Shown piece after piece: positions 53,393 to 62,730 of a stretch of 64,000 bases of DNA (positions are counted from its first letter, which is position 1; the number at the start of each line of letters is the position of its first letter). The stretch lies in assembly GCF_000497755.1 (NCBI RefSeq), contig NZ_AYOD01000001.1:383459-447458 (forward strand), given 5' to 3'. Source of the DNA: Aliihoeflea sp. 2WW. GTDB taxonomy: Bacteria > Pseudomonadota > Alphaproteobacteria > Rhizobiales > Rhizobiaceae. A model generated the notes under the pieces. It saw only the letters and a list, made by a program, of their open reading frames with translations, did not search any database and had not been told where the DNA came from. The position numbers and the translations under genes are program-made.

Positions 53393-53647
53393 ATGGAAGA
53401 AGGTCCGCGACGGAACTCAGGACACTCTTGCCCTCCGGTGACGGCGGAGTTGCTTGAATGCTGCCTCGACCGGGTAGCGCTCGCGATTGCCCGGGATCCA
53501 GCAGGCGCGGCCTACCTTCCGATCTACGAGAGGCTGGACGCCGAGCTCGCGGCCATGCGGCGGAAGGCGGCCGTCTTGCAGCAAATCCGGGCACGGCTCG
53601 GACAGCGGAGAGCCGGCCTGCCAAAGGACCAAACCATCACGTTCTAG
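53393..53647 (+). CDS. Small hypothetical protein
   Basis: An 84-residue frame with credible coding composition in its second half (CLDRVALAIARDPAGAAYLP, then helical ERLDAELAAMRRKAAVLQQI). ATG 53393 is a guess; upstream in-frame sequence is arginine-rich and unlike protein. No family recognised. It lies opposite the integrase genes and may belong to the island cargo. Confidence 0.4.
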   Translation: MEEGPRRNSGHSCPPVTAELLECCLDRVALAIARDPAGAAYLPIYERLDAELAAMRRKAAVLQQIRARLGQRRAGLPKDQTITF

Positions 53648-53821
53648 GAAATCTAGCCCCCTAAGGCTATAGTCCCCTTCTATCCCCAACGCCCCCGCCG
53701 CTGCTGAAAAGGACGGTCCGGCTTCCTGCGTAGACGACCATGGAACTGACGCGGTGGTCATCTCCATGAACTAGTTCGGAGCGTGGCAGAGCAGTCCATA
53801 TTCGGCAACACTCGCGCGGGC

Positions 53822-54370
53822 TCAGACGATTGATGGGTCGAAATCGTAGGCGATCGCCCTCAGCGCCTCACGGCGCTCGCATAGCGGCACTTCGAGTGCC
53901 AGTTCGTCCCATCCGCCCTCGTGCCGGTAACCCAGTATGGCCTCCCGCACCGGCCCTCCGACCTTGTTCATGAGCAGGCGCTCATGCATCGCGCCTCTGA
54001 GCCCGACGATCGACTGGCCGCGGGACAGAAGACCGTTCTCTCGCAGGCAACGGGACGCGTGGGCGCAGTAGGAACGGGTGTTCCCGCGGTAGCGCGGAAA
54101 ACCGGCCGGATTCCGGGTGAACACGGCGTGCGCGACCCCGACGAGCGGAATCCGGCGCCGCCTCGGCGCGAATAGCTCGTTCCGGATGTAGATAAAGGAG
54201 CAGCCGTCGTCCAGCGACAGGTCTTCCGGCGTAACGTCGCAGATTTCCTTGGGGAAGCATCCGGTCTCGACGAGCGCGAGCGTGATCCCGCGCGCCTCGT
54301 CGTTCATCCCGGCCAAGGCGCCCGGTACGAGGAACGCTCTGACCGCGGCTGGATTTAGCATTACGCGCAT
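53822..54370 (-). CDS. Catalytic-domain-only tyrosine recombinase paralogue, predicted inactive
   Basis: A 182-residue protein colinear with the catalytic domain of the integrase next door (shared PGALAGMNDE, ITLA-VETGC, IPLVGV, GFPRY and the ending YDFDPSIV). The N-terminal core-binding domain is missing. Compared with the neighbour, the box I Arg is Phe (GCFPKEI), the His after the box II Arg is Gly (GLRGAM), the GH motif is GY (LGYR) and the tyrosine nucleophile region is unrelated. Yet the frame is intact and ATG 54370 has a strong AGGAG site 6 nt away, so it seems to be expressed rather than simply decayed. A regulatory or accessory role in excision is a possibility. Confidence 0.75.
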   Translation of the reverse strand: MRVMLNPAAVRAFLVPGALAGMNDEARGITLALVETGCFPKEICDVTPEDLSLDDGCSFIYIRNELFAPRRRRIPLVGVAHAVFTRNPAGFPRYRGNTRSYCAHASRCLRENGLLSRGQSIVGLRGAMHERLLMNKVGGPVREAILGYRHEGGWDELALEVPLCERREALRAIAYDFDPSIV

Positions 54371-54527
54371 TGCGATCTCCTTTCCGAAGATCAGTTGCCG
54401 CCGGCGTCGGCGAGGATGCAAGGCCATCCCTTCTCGCCTGAGCCTGCGGGGTGCCGGCGCTGCCACGACCCTTTGACGGGACAGTGACCGGCCGGCTGCT
54501 GAGGACGTCCGCGCCGAGCACGCGCCG

Positions 54528-55901
54528 TCAGACGATCGCCGGGTCGAAATCGAAAGCCATCCTGCTGAGGATCCGCTCGCGGAAGGCCAGCGATCCCTTC
54601 TTGCCGTATCTCGGCCTCTCGATCTTGTGACCCATCAACACCGCGCGCACCTCCAAGTCGACGCCGCTTTCGAGCAAACGGTCGTCGAAGGAGTGTCTGA
54701 ACGAATAGACGGTGTGCGCGCGGCTCGGCTTTAGACCGTTTTTAGCGAAGTACTTGTTGGCGGCCGCCGAGTACGTGCTCTCCTTGTCCTTGTAGCGGGG
54801 GAAGCCGCGAGGATGCCGCCGGATCGCCTCCAAGCTGACTCCTACCAACGGGATCTCCCGGTCCGACTGTTTGGTCTTCAACTGACGCTTGTCACCCGGG
54901 GTGGTCCGCGCCCGGATATGGATGTAGGGAACGTCCCCGTCCAGGTGAATGTCCTCCGGCGCGATGTTGCAGAGTTCACCCGGGCGGCAGCCCGTTTCCA
55001 CTTGAGCCAGCGTGATGGCCCGCAGTTCGTCGTTCATTCCGGCAAGAGCACCGGGTGCGAGTATCCGGTCCCTGATCCAATCGCAGGTAAACGAGTCCCG
55101 CGTGCGCAATTTGCTTTCGCTGAAACCGAAGCCAGAGAACGGGTTGCTCCTGCCGTGATCGCCACCCAGGTGCTCGAAATAGGCCGAGTAGAGCCTGCGG
55201 ACGGCGCAGAGCTGCTTGTTGCCGGTCGAAGCCGACACTGGTTTCTGGCTCGGGTCTTTCGGAGCGACACGGTCCAGCATGTTCTTGTAGAATGCGCGGC
55301 CGTCCTCCCGCGTTGTCTCCGTGACCGGCTTGTCGCCGATCACCTGCATCAGGTTGGCGATGGCACGCCTCTGCGTGGTCTCCCAGCGTTTGAGCTGGCC
55401 TGGGCTTTTCTTCGCTAGCTCGCTCCAGACGATTTCTGTCTTGTATACCTCCAGTGCGTCGTCCCAGGAGGCCTCGGGACGGTCTTCGCGGCCGAGCACG
55501 GCTGCCTCGACGGCAGGCGGCGTCGCCTCTGGCAGGATTGCGAGCACCCGCCGGACGAGGTCCTCGAACGGCCCGGAAGCGATCTCGGCGCTCGTGCGGT
55601 AGGCAAATCCCAGCGCCTCGGCGCGGCGGACGGCCGCCCTGTGCTGCCTGAGCGCCGCCTCCCCTTCGCCGCCCTCCTCGACAAGGAGCGCCGACCAGTA
55701 GTCATTGTCAGCTGCTTCGAGCACGTCGCGCTTCCGTCGCGCCATGCACAGGTCGTCGGTCTTCAGGGAAATTCGCACCAGGCCGGAGCGGGACCGGAAA
55801 TCCAGTCGCGCCACCGGGGACGGTATCCGCCGCCAGTAGTAATAGATGCCGCTGCGCGGCATCAGGTACCGGTCGGGGTCTGCTACCCGGCAAAGCCGCA
55901 T
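54528..55901 (-). CDS. Tyrosine-type site-specific recombinase (integrase)
   Basis: A 457-residue integrase. The N-terminal part has the arm/core-binding region of large rhizobial integrases (YLMPRSGIYYYWRRIP, RISLKT), and the C-terminal catalytic domain begins near residue 285. Active-site elements: Arg in VETGCRPGELCNI, Lys region KTKQSDREIPL, box II VYSFRHSF (with Tyr in place of the usual first His), MGHK, and the tyrosine in RPRYGKKG. ATG 55901 follows a GGAGG site; the longer frame reaches into tRNA-Gly and is rejected. Lying 126 bp from the 3' end of tRNA-Gly, it probably integrates its island at that gene. Confidence 0.92.
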   Translation of the reverse strand: MRLCRVADPDRYLMPRSGIYYYWRRIPSPVARLDFRSRSGLVRISLKTDDLCMARRKRDVLEAADNDYWSALLVEEGGEGEAALRQHRAAVRRAEALGFAYRTSAEIASGPFEDLVRRVLAILPEATPPAVEAAVLGREDRPEASWDDALEVYKTEIVWSELAKKSPGQLKRWETTQRRAIANLMQVIGDKPVTETTREDGRAFYKNMLDRVAPKDPSQKPVSASTGNKQLCAVRRLYSAYFEHLGGDHGRSNPFSGFGFSESKLRTRDSFTCDWIRDRILAPGALAGMNDELRAITLAQVETGCRPGELCNIAPEDIHLDGDVPYIHIRARTTPGDKRQLKTKQSDREIPLVGVSLEAIRRHPRGFPRYKDKESTYSAAANKYFAKNGLKPSRAHTVYSFRHSFDDRLLESGVDLEVRAVLMGHKIERPRYGKKGSLAFRERILSRMAFDFDPAIV

Positions 55902-56027
55902 GACACGAACTCCTCCGTTGCCAGATGTATCCCCAGAATGTATCCCAAAAAAGGACACAGGACAATGGCAGGCCCAGAACGCAACCATTGCGAAACCGGG
56001 CTTTCTGGCGCCTTCGGAGAGGAAATT

Positions 56028-56062
56028 TGGAGCGGGTAGCGGGAATCGAACCCGCGTATTCA
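56028..56062. other. Probable integration (att) site in the tRNA-Gly 3' half
   Basis: Tyrosine recombinases next to a tRNA gene generally use its 3' half (T-arm to CCA) as the crossover region. Here that is about 56028-56062, with the integrase 126 bp away on the same strand. I saw no second copy of this segment elsewhere in the window, so the distal end of the island is either outside it or lost. Confidence 0.45.
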
Positions 56063-56101
56063 GCTTGGAAGGCTGCTGCTCTACCATTGAGCTATACCCG
56101 C
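56028..56101 (-). tRNA. tRNA-Gly (anticodon TCC), CCA encoded
   Basis: Read on the minus strand it begins GCGGGTATAGCTCAA and ends with the T-arm GGTTCGATTCC, acceptor CTACCCGC, discriminator T and CCA (56028-56030). The anticodon loop has CTTCCAA, giving TCC for glycine. All arms pair. Its 3' end faces the integrase, making it the probable attachment site of the island. Confidence 0.95.
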
Positions 56102-56135
56102 CTCACGTGCAGGTTCAACTTTCGATGTGGGCCGG

Positions 56136-56220
56136 TGGTGGAGGGGGCTGGATTCGAACCAGCGTACGCATAGCGAACGGATTTACAGTCCGTCTCCTTT
56201 AACCACTCGGACACCCCTCC
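56136..56220 (-). tRNA. tRNA-Tyr (anticodon GTA), CCA encoded
   Basis: Minus-strand sequence starts GGAGGGGTGTCCGAG, has the anticodon loop CTGTAAA (GTA) and a long class II variable arm, then the T-arm GGTTCGAATCC and an acceptor ending CCA. The length, 85 nt, fits bacterial tRNA-Tyr. It is 35 bp upstream of tRNA-Gly and they are probably co-transcribed. Confidence 0.95.
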
Positions 56221-56417
56221 GTCAGACCACATCGGAGCCGTGCAACGAGGCTTGGCTTGCAGACCCTGCCGAGACCGAAATCCAAGCCAAATCCGCGATG
56301 GGCCTTATGGCGGCAGCGCGAAATGCTGTCAACCGCGGCCGCGCCAATTGTCCAGAAATTCGCCATGACCTTGCGTCGCCCCATGTCCAAGGTCCGTCGC
56401 GCTCGCTATAGAGGGCC

Positions 56418-57278
56418 ATGAGCGAGAAGAAGACGCCTCCCGCCGGCACGGCGCGGGACACCCATTTCGCAAAGCTGCGCCGCAAGTTTCGCGACGAGAA
56501 GGCCGGCGGTCCGGTCTTCCGGCCGCGCGCGCCGATCGAACCCGGTGCGCAGCCCGAAGACGGCTCCGTGCGGCTTTACGGCATCCATACCGTTCGCGCG
56601 GCGCTGGACAATCCGCGCCGCAAGATCACCCGTCTGATGGTGACGCGCAATGCGCTGGCGCGGCTTGAACTTTCCGAGCCGCTGGACCTGCCCTACCCGG
56701 CCGAGATCGTCGAGCCGCGGGAGATCGACAAGCTGGTCGGCTCCGACGCCGTCCACCAGGGCGCGTTGCTCGAAGCAATGCCGCTGAAGCCGAAGCGGCT
56801 CGGCGACCTCAAGGAGACGCGCCTGCTTCTGGTGCTCGACCAGGTGACGGACCCGCACAATGTCGGCGCCATCATGCGTTCGGCCGTCGCTTTCTCGGCC
56901 GGCGCCTTGATCACCACCGGGCGGCACAGCCCGCAGGAATCGGGCGTGCTGGCGAAATCGGCCTCCGGCGCGCTGGAGCATGTCGACCATATCGAGGTGC
57001 GAAACCTCGCCGATGCGCTCGGGGAACTGGCCGAACTCGGATTCCAGACAATCGGGCTTGATTCGGACGGGCCGGCGGTGCTGGAAGAGACGTTTGCCGG
57101 GGAACGCATCGCGCTGGTGCTGGGCGCCGAGGGCAAGGGGCTGCGCCAGAAGACGCGCGAGACGGTTTCCGCCCTCGCCCGGCTGGACATGCCCGGCGCG
57201 ATCCGTTCGCTCAACGTGTCGAACGCAGCGGCGATCTCGCTTTATGCCGCCCACCGGCATCTGGGCCAAACGGGGTAA
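56418..57278 (+). CDS. rlmB: 23S rRNA (guanosine-2'-O)-methyltransferase RlmB/TrmH-family
   Basis: A 286-residue SpoU/TrmH-type methyltransferase. The basic N-terminal extension precedes the substrate-binding domain (RLYGIHTVRAAL near 53). SAM-knot motifs are LDQVTDPHNVGAIMRSA (motif 1), VLGAEGKGL (motif 2) and the C-terminal SLNVSNAAAISLY (motif 3). It 2'-O-methylates a guanosine of 23S rRNA. It is divergent from the tRNA-Tyr/tRNA-Gly pair, an arrangement familiar in Hyphomicrobiales. Confidence 0.93.
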   Translation: MSEKKTPPAGTARDTHFAKLRRKFRDEKAGGPVFRPRAPIEPGAQPEDGSVRLYGIHTVRAALDNPRRKITRLMVTRNALARLELSEPLDLPYPAEIVEPREIDKLVGSDAVHQGALLEAMPLKPKRLGDLKETRLLLVLDQVTDPHNVGAIMRSAVAFSAGALITTGRHSPQESGVLAKSASGALEHVDHIEVRNLADALGELAELGFQTIGLDSDGPAVLEETFAGERIALVLGAEGKGLRQKTRETVSALARLDMPGAIRSLNVSNAAAISLYAAHRHLGQTG

Positions 57279-57287
57279 CTTGAGTTT

Positions 57288-57307
57288 GGCCAGCTTTCGT
57301 GCTGGCC
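57288..57307 (+). terminator. Short hairpin after rlmB
   Basis: A perfect 7-bp stem (57288-57294 with 57301-57307) with a 6-nt loop, 9 bp after the rlmB stop and 44 bp before pncB. The following bases (TTCCCC) are not a true U-run, so it is a weak terminator or processing site. Confidence 0.45.
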
Positions 57308-57351
57308 TTCCCCGGGAGCGCGAAAGGCGCTGAGGGAAGAAGACACGCATC

Positions 57352-58656
57352 ATGATCAAGACCGACATCGCGCGCCGGGTCTACAACCACACCTGGAAGC
57401 TCGATCCCATCATCCGCAGCCTGCTCGACACGGACTTCTACAAGCTCCTCATGCTGCAGATGATCCGGGGCGTCTATCCGGATGTCGATGCGACTTTTAC
57501 GCTGATCAACCGGACGAAGACCGTGCGTCTGGCCGACGAGATCGACGAGGGGGAGTTGCGCGCGCAGCTCGACCATGCGCGCTCGCTGCGCTTCTCCAAG
57601 AAAGAGATGATCTGGCTCGGCGGCAACACGTTCTATGGGAAGAGCCAGATTTTCCGGCACGACTTCCTGCGTTGGCTGGCCGATTTCCGGCTGCCGGAAT
57701 ATGAGCTGACGCGCAAGGACGGCCAGTTCGAGCTGACCTTTCACGGCCGCTGGCACGACACGACGATGTGGGAAATCCCGGCGCTGGCGATCATCAACGA
57801 GTTGCGCTCGCGCGCGGCGCTGAAATCGATGGGCCGGTTCGCGCTCGACGTGACCTATGCGCGCGCCAAGGCGCGGGTGTGGGGAAAGGTCGAGCGGCTG
57901 CGCGCCTATCCGGACCTGCGCATCTCCGATTTCGGCACGCGGCGGCGGCATTCCCATCTGTGGCAGCGCTGGTGCGTGGAAGCCTTGAAGGAAGGCATCG
58001 GCCCCTCCTTTACCGGCACGTCGAACGTGCTCCTGGCCATGGACACCGACCTCGAGGCGCTGGGCACCAACGCGCACGAACTGCCGATGGTGCTGGCGGC
58101 GATGGCGAATTCGGATGCCGAACTGAAGACCGCGCCGTATCGCGTGCTGCAGGACTGGCAGAGTTATTATGGCGGCAACCTCCTGATCGTCCTGCCCGAC
58201 GCCTTCGGCACCGAATCCTTCCTGCGCGGGGCGCCGGACTGGGTCGGCCAGTGGACCGGTTTTCGGCCTGACAGCGCGCCGGCGATCGAGGGCGGCGAGC
58301 GCATCATTCGCTGGTGGGAGGAGCACGGCATCGATCCGAAGGAGCGGCTGATCATCTTTTCGGACGGGCTCGACGTCGACACGATCGAGCGGGCGTATTT
58401 GCATTTCAACGGCCGCGTGCGCATGGCGTTCGGCTGGGGCACGAACCTGACCAACGATTTCCACGACTGTGCGCCTGAGCGCAACGAGGCGCTGAAGGCG
58501 ATCTCGCTGGTCTGCAAGGTGACGTCCGTCAACGGCCGGCCGGCCGTCAAGCTTTCGGACAATCCGGAAAAGGCGACCGGCGACGCTGCCGAAATCGAGC
58601 GCTATCTGCGCGTATTCGGTGGAAAGGAACGTGTAAGACAGCCGGTAACCGTATGA
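57352..58656 (+). CDS. pncB: Nicotinate phosphoribosyltransferase
   Basis: A 434-residue enzyme of the NAPRTase family that makes nicotinate mononucleotide from nicotinate and PRPP in the NAD salvage pathway. Family features: [15 protein letters not shown] at the N-terminus, [16 protein letters not shown] in the active-site region, [11 protein letters not shown], and the phosphate-binding [13 protein letters not shown] with [10 protein letters not shown] near the C-terminus. The length matches. It is 73 bp downstream of rlmB. Confidence 0.95.
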   Translation: MIKTDIARRVYNHTWKLDPIIRSLLDTDFYKLLMLQMIRGVYPDVDATFTLINRTKTVRLADEIDEGELRAQLDHARSLRFSKKEMIWLGGNTFYGKSQIFRHDFLRWLADFRLPEYELTRKDGQFELTFHGRWHDTTMWEIPALAIINELRSRAALKSMGRFALDVTYARAKARVWGKVERLRAYPDLRISDFGTRRRHSHLWQRWCVEALKEGIGPSFTGTSNVLLAMDTDLEALGTNAHELPMVLAAMANSDAELKTAPYRVLQDWQSYYGGNLLIVLPDAFGTESFLRGAPDWVGQWTGFRPDSAPAIEGGERIIRWWEEHGIDPKERLIIFSDGLDVDTIERAYLHFNGRVRMAFGWGTNLTNDFHDCAPERNEALKAISLVCKVTSVNGRPAVKLSDNPEKATGDAAEIERYLRVFGGKERVRQPVTV

Positions 58657-58837
58657 TAAATCAACGTTGTTGATCAAAATTCGCGCAACCGGCGAAATTG
58701 CTCAAATAGCGGCTTGAAATGCGCCGGCCGCGATGCTCACATGCGGGCAAGACGACTTTTCGATTGCCCGCAGCCGCTGCTCGCCGCAGCCCGTTTCGTG
58801 AGTAGATACGATAAGCCAGGTCCTCGAAGTTCGCGAT

Positions 58838-59803
58838 TTGCGTACTCACTTCCACACCCAGGACGGTGTGGTCCACGCCGTCAACGGCATCAGCTTCCAT
58901 CTGGACGAAGGCGAACTGCTCGCGGTGGTCGGCGAGAGCGGCTCGGGCAAGAGCGTGGCGATGATGTCGCTGATGCAACTCCTGCCGATGCCGCCGGCCG
59001 AGATCGCATCCGGCAGGGTGAATTTCCAGGGCCAGGACCTCGTCAAGCTCAAGGCTTCGCAGATCCGCCAGGTGCGTGGCTCGCGGATCGGCTTCGTCTT
59101 CCAGGACCCGATGACCTCGCTCAACCCGGTGTTCACCGTCGGCTACCAGGTCATGGAGCCGTTGCGCGAGCATATGGGCCTGTCGAAGAAGCAGGCGCGG
59201 CAACGGGCGATCGAGCTTCTGGAACTGGTCGGCATTCCGGCTGCCCGCCAGCGCATCGACGATTATCCGCACCAGTTCTCCGGCGGCATGCGCCAGCGCG
59301 TGGTCATCGCCATCGCACTGGCCTGCGATCCGAAGGTGCTGATCGCGGACGAGCCGACGACCGCGCTCGACGTGACGGTGCAGGCGCAAATCCTCGAGCT
59401 GATCAAGGAGCTGCGCCAGAAACTCGGCATGGCGATCATCTGGATCACGCACGATCTCGGCGTCGCGGCCGGCATCGCGGATCGCATCGTCGTCATGTAT
59501 GGCGGGCAGATCGTCGAGCATGCCCATGTGGACGATCTGTTCGACGATCCGCAGCACCCCTATACGCGCGCGCTGCTCGATTCCCTGCCGGGCCGGCACG
59601 AGGCGCACGAGAAGCTGCGGTCCATCGCCGGCCAACCGCCGCTCCTACTGAGCCAGCCGGAATTCTGTCCGTTTTCCGCGCGTTGCAAGCATGTGTTCGA
59701 CAAGTGCCTGAGGCAGAACCCGCCGCTGATCGCGGTCGATGGAGACCATCGTGCGGCGTGCTGGTGGGACCCTGAAACCGGAGGCCCGCGCGATGTCGCT
59801 TGA
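58838..59803 (+). CDS. Peptide ABC transporter ATP-binding protein, DppD/OppD type
   Basis: A 321-residue ATPase (from TTG 58838). Walker A is GESGSGKS near residue 33, the Q-loop [10 protein letters not shown], signature FSGGMRQRV, Walker [14 protein letters not shown]-loop WITHD and the C-terminal oligopeptide extension with [14 protein letters not shown] cysteines. The start is a problem. The normal first strand ([11 protein letters not shown]) lies in frame from 58820, but between the in-frame TGA at 58799-58801 and TTG 58838 there is no ATG, GTG or TTG. The real start may be a non-standard codon such as ATA 58811, or the sequence may contain an error. It is the first gene of the peptide operon. 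Confidence 0.88.
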   Translation: MRTHFHTQDGVVHAVNGISFHLDEGELLAVVGESGSGKSVAMMSLMQLLPMPPAEIASGRVNFQGQDLVKLKASQIRQVRGSRIGFVFQDPMTSLNPVFTVGYQVMEPLREHMGLSKKQARQRAIELLELVGIPAARQRIDDYPHQFSGGMRQRVVIAIALACDPKVLIADEPTTALDVTVQAQILELIKELRQKLGMAIIWITHDLGVAAGIADRIVVMYGGQIVEHAHVDDLFDDPQHPYTRALLDSLPGRHEAHEKLRSIAGQPPLLLSQPEFCPFSARCKHVFDKCLRQNPPLIAVDGDHRAACWWDPETGGPRDVA

Positions 59804-60836
59804 AACTGCGATGGCACGCCCGACGCATCATGTCCCGAGCGACGAGACGCTGGTTTCGATCGACAATCTCAAGGTCCATTTTCCGATCCACAAGGGCATC
59901 CTGCGGCGCAAGGCGGGCGCGGTGCGGGCGGTCGACGGGCTGACCTTCGAGATCAAGAAGGGCGAGACGCTGGGTCTCGTGGGCGAATCCGGTTGCGGCA
60001 AGTCGACGACCGGGCGGGCGCTGCTGCGGCTCTACCGCGCGAGTGATGGCAGGATCATCTTCGACGGCACCGACATTGCCTCGCTCGAGGGCGATGCGCT
60101 GCGAAGGCAGCGGCCGCGCATGCAGATGATCTTCCAGGACCCGCAGGCTTCGCTCAACCCGCGCATGACGGTCGGCGCGATCATTGCCGAACCGCTGGTC
60201 GAACATGGCGTGATGGACGCCAAGGGACGCAAGGCGCGGGTGCGCGAACTGCTGGATGCGGTCGGCCTCAACCCCGATTACGTCAACCGGTATCCGCATG
60301 AATTTTCTGGTGGGCAGCGCCAGCGCATCGGCATCGCGCGGGCGTTGGCGCTCGATCCGGAATTCATCGTCTGCGACGAGCCGATCGCGGCGCTGGACGT
60401 TTCGATCCAGGCGCAGGTGGTGAACCTGCTCGAGGATTTGCAGGCCAAGCTCGGCCTGACCTATCTGTTCATCAGCCACGACCTTTCCATGGTCAAGCAC
60501 ATCGCGGACCGCGTCGCCGTCATGTATCTCGGCAAGATCGTCGAACTTGCCGATGTCGAGACCTTATTCGCGTCGCCGAAGCACCCCTACACGAAGGCGC
60601 TGCTGTCGGCCGTGCCGGTGCCCGATCCGAAGGTCGAGGCGAACCGGCGCCGCATCATCCTGACCGGCGACATCCCCGACCCGGCGAATCCGCCAGCGGG
60701 ATGCCGATTCTGCACACGATGCCCGGAGGTCTTCGACCGCTGCCGGGTCGAAGAACCAGCCTGGCGCGAGGTGCAGCCGGGCCGCTTTGCTGCATGTCAT
60801 CGAGTCGAAGGAGGAGAAGCGTCGAGCGCGACGTAG
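59793..60836 (+). CDS. Peptide ABC transporter ATP-binding protein, DppF/OppF type
   Basis: A 347-residue ATPase with Walker A GESGCGKS near residue 64, Q-loop [13 protein letters not shown], signature [15 protein letters not shown], Walker [14 protein letters not shown]-loop FISHD and the cysteine-containing C-terminal oligopeptide region ([14 protein letters not shown]). ATG 59793 overlaps the DppD stop by 11 bp. Together with DppD it energises the permeases encoded downstream. Confidence 0.94.
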   Translation: MSLETAMARPTHHVPSDETLVSIDNLKVHFPIHKGILRRKAGAVRAVDGLTFEIKKGETLGLVGESGCGKSTTGRALLRLYRASDGRIIFDGTDIASLEGDALRRQRPRMQMIFQDPQASLNPRMTVGAIIAEPLVEHGVMDAKGRKARVRELLDAVGLNPDYVNRYPHEFSGGQRQRIGIARALALDPEFIVCDEPIAALDVSIQAQVVNLLEDLQAKLGLTYLFISHDLSMVKHIADRVAVMYLGKIVELADVETLFASPKHPYTKALLSAVPVPDPKVEANRRRIILTGDIPDPANPPAGCRFCTRCPEVFDRCRVEEPAWREVQPGRFAACHRVEGGEASSAT

Positions 60837-60924
60837 GAAATTCAGCATGTCGCACCGTGGCGGATGGGAGCCAAAGCGGATGCGAAAACCGAGCAAAATC
60901 AATAATATCGCAAGGGGAAATGCA

Positions 60925-62631
60925 ATGAAGAAACTGACGACGTTCCTGACGGGAACGGCAGCGGCCATTGCCATGACGGCTGGCGCTGCCCAGGCCGAGC
61001 GCGGAAGCGACGGCCATCTCAACATCCTCTACTGGCAGGCGGTCTCGATCCTCAACCCGTTCCTTTCGGGCGGCACGAAGGATGTCGAGGGCTCCTCGCT
61101 GGTCATCGAGCCGCTGGCGAAGTTCAACGAGGCGGGCGAAATGGTCCCTGCCCTCGTCGACGAAATTCCGACGGTCGAAAATGGCGGCGTGTCGGAAGAT
61201 TTGAAGTCGGTCACCTGGGTGCTTTCGGAAGGGCTGATGTGGTCCGACGGGACACCGGTGACGGCGGAAGACGTCAAGTTCACCGCCGAATATTGCATGG
61301 CCGAGGACGGCGGCTGCCAGCAGGTCGCGAACTTCACCGACGTCGAGAGCGTCGAGGCGGTCGACGAGCGCACGGTCAAGGTCAATTTCTCGATCGCCAA
61401 GCCCTACCCGTACGGCCCGTTCGTCGGTGCGCAGTCGCCGATCATCCAGAAGGCGCAGTTCGAAAACTGCGTCGGCGCGCGCGCGCCCGAATGCACGGAT
61501 GCCAATTTCGGCCCGATCGGCACCGGTCCGTTCGTCGTGACGCGCTTTGCGGCCAATGACGTCATCGAGCTCGAAGCCAACCCGAACTATCGCGATGCGG
61601 CCAAGCCCGCCTTTGCGACCGTGACGCTCAAGGGCGGCGGCGACGCGGCCTCGGCAGCGCGCGCGGTGCTTGAGACCGGCGAGTTCGACTATGCCTGGAA
61701 TCTGCAGGTCGAGCCGGAAATCCTGGCGCAGATGGAAGCCGCGGGCCGCGGCGAGCTCATCTCTTCCTTCGGCACGTCGGTCGAGCGTATCAACCTCAAC
61801 ATGACCGATCCAAGCCCGGACAAGGGCGCCGACCGTTCGACCGTCGAGGCGGGGCCGCATCCATTCCTGTCCGATCCGGCCGTGCGCCGCGCATTGTCCA
61901 TCGCCCTCGACCGCGAGTTGATCGTCGAGGCCGGCTACGGCGAGACCGGCCGTCCGACCTGCAACATCCTGCCCGCGCCAGAAGCCTATGCCTCGAAGAA
62001 CGTCGACTGGTGCCTGACGCAGGACATCGAGGAGGCCAACCGCCTGCTCGACGAAGCCGGCTGGATGCCGGGCGGCGACGGCATTCGCGAAAAGGACGGC
62101 GTTCGCCTGTCGATCCTCTACTCGACCTCGACCAATTCCGTGCGTCAGGCGACACAGGCGCTGGTCAAGGACATGTGGCAGCAGATCGGCGTCGAGTCCG
62201 AACTGCGCAACGTCGACGCGGCCGTGTTCTTCGGCGGCGATCCGGCAAGCCCCGACACGTTCCAGAAGTTCTATGCGGACGTCCTGATGTACACCAACAA
62301 TTTCGACGGGACCGACCCGGAGAAATACATGGCCGAATGGCTCTGCGACGATGCTCCGAAGCCGCAGAACGGTTGGCTCGGCGCCAACATTCCCCGCTTC
62401 TGCTCGGAGGAATATGACGCGCTGGTCAAGAAGATGGGCGAGACCGCCCCGCTCGAGGAGCGCCAGGCCCTCGCCATCCAGATGAACGACATCCTCACCA
62501 ATGAGGGTGCGCATCTGCCGCTCGTCCACCGTGGCGACGTTTCCGCGAAGTCGACGACGCTGAACGGCGTCCTGATGAATTCGTGGGACTCGGAACTCTG
62601 GAACGCGGCCGACTGGACCCGCGCTGAGTAA
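60925..62631 (+). CDS. Peptide ABC transporter substrate-binding protein (SBP family 5)
   Basis: A 568-residue periplasmic binding protein with signal peptide MKKLTTFLTGTAAAIAMTAG and probable cleavage after AQA (residue 24). Mature motifs: LWSDGTPVTAEDVKFTAEY-like region (MWSDGTPVTAEDVKFT), GTGPFVVTRF and the C-terminal HLPLVHRG. ATG 60925 is preceded by AAGGGGAA. In this operon the binding protein follows the two ATPase genes, an order less common than binding protein first. Confidence 0.94.
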   Translation: MKKLTTFLTGTAAAIAMTAGAAQAERGSDGHLNILYWQAVSILNPFLSGGTKDVEGSSLVIEPLAKFNEAGEMVPALVDEIPTVENGGVSEDLKSVTWVLSEGLMWSDGTPVTAEDVKFTAEYCMAEDGGCQQVANFTDVESVEAVDERTVKVNFSIAKPYPYGPFVGAQSPIIQKAQFENCVGARAPECTDANFGPIGTGPFVVTRFAANDVIELEANPNYRDAAKPAFATVTLKGGGDAASAARAVLETGEFDYAWNLQVEPEILAQMEAAGRGELISSFGTSVERINLNMTDPSPDKGADRSTVEAGPHPFLSDPAVRRALSIALDRELIVEAGYGETGRPTCNILPAPEAYASKNVDWCLTQDIEEANRLLDEAGWMPGGDGIREKDGVRLSILYSTSTNSVRQATQALVKDMWQQIGVESELRNVDAAVFFGGDPASPDTFQKFYADVLMYTNNFDGTDPEKYMAEWLCDDAPKPQNGWLGANIPRFCSEEYDALVKKMGETAPLEERQALAIQMNDILTNEGAHLPLVHRGDVSAKSTTLNGVLMNSWDSELWNAADWTRAE

Positions 62632-62643
62632 ACCGAACGAACT

Positions 62644-62673
62644 GGGCATTCGCATGTGACCATGCGGATGCCC
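62644..62673 (+). terminator. Intercistronic hairpin after the binding-protein gene
   Basis: A 13-bp stem (62644-62656 with 62661-62673, one G-U pair) with a 4-nt loop lies 12 bp after the binding-protein stop, 57 bp before the permease start. No U-run follows. A further GC-rich inverted sequence occurs just downstream. Same relative position as the hairpins at 33331 and 50742. Confidence 0.75.
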
Positions 62674-62730
62674 GTTCGCGGGCATGGGGCAAAGCCGCGC
62701 GGCTGACCGCGACGGCCGGAGTTCGGTCAT

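Noticed and set aside
53822-54370. Simple decayed integrase fragment (pseudogene)
   Set aside because: The frame is intact, colinear with the whole catalytic domain and preceded by a strong ribosome-binding site, so it is listed as a coding gene with a note on lost catalytic residues.
56027-56062. A second copy of the tRNA-Gly 3' end marking the other island border inside the window
   Set aside because: No matching segment was noticed elsewhere in the 64 kb by eye; a proper repeat search would be decisive.
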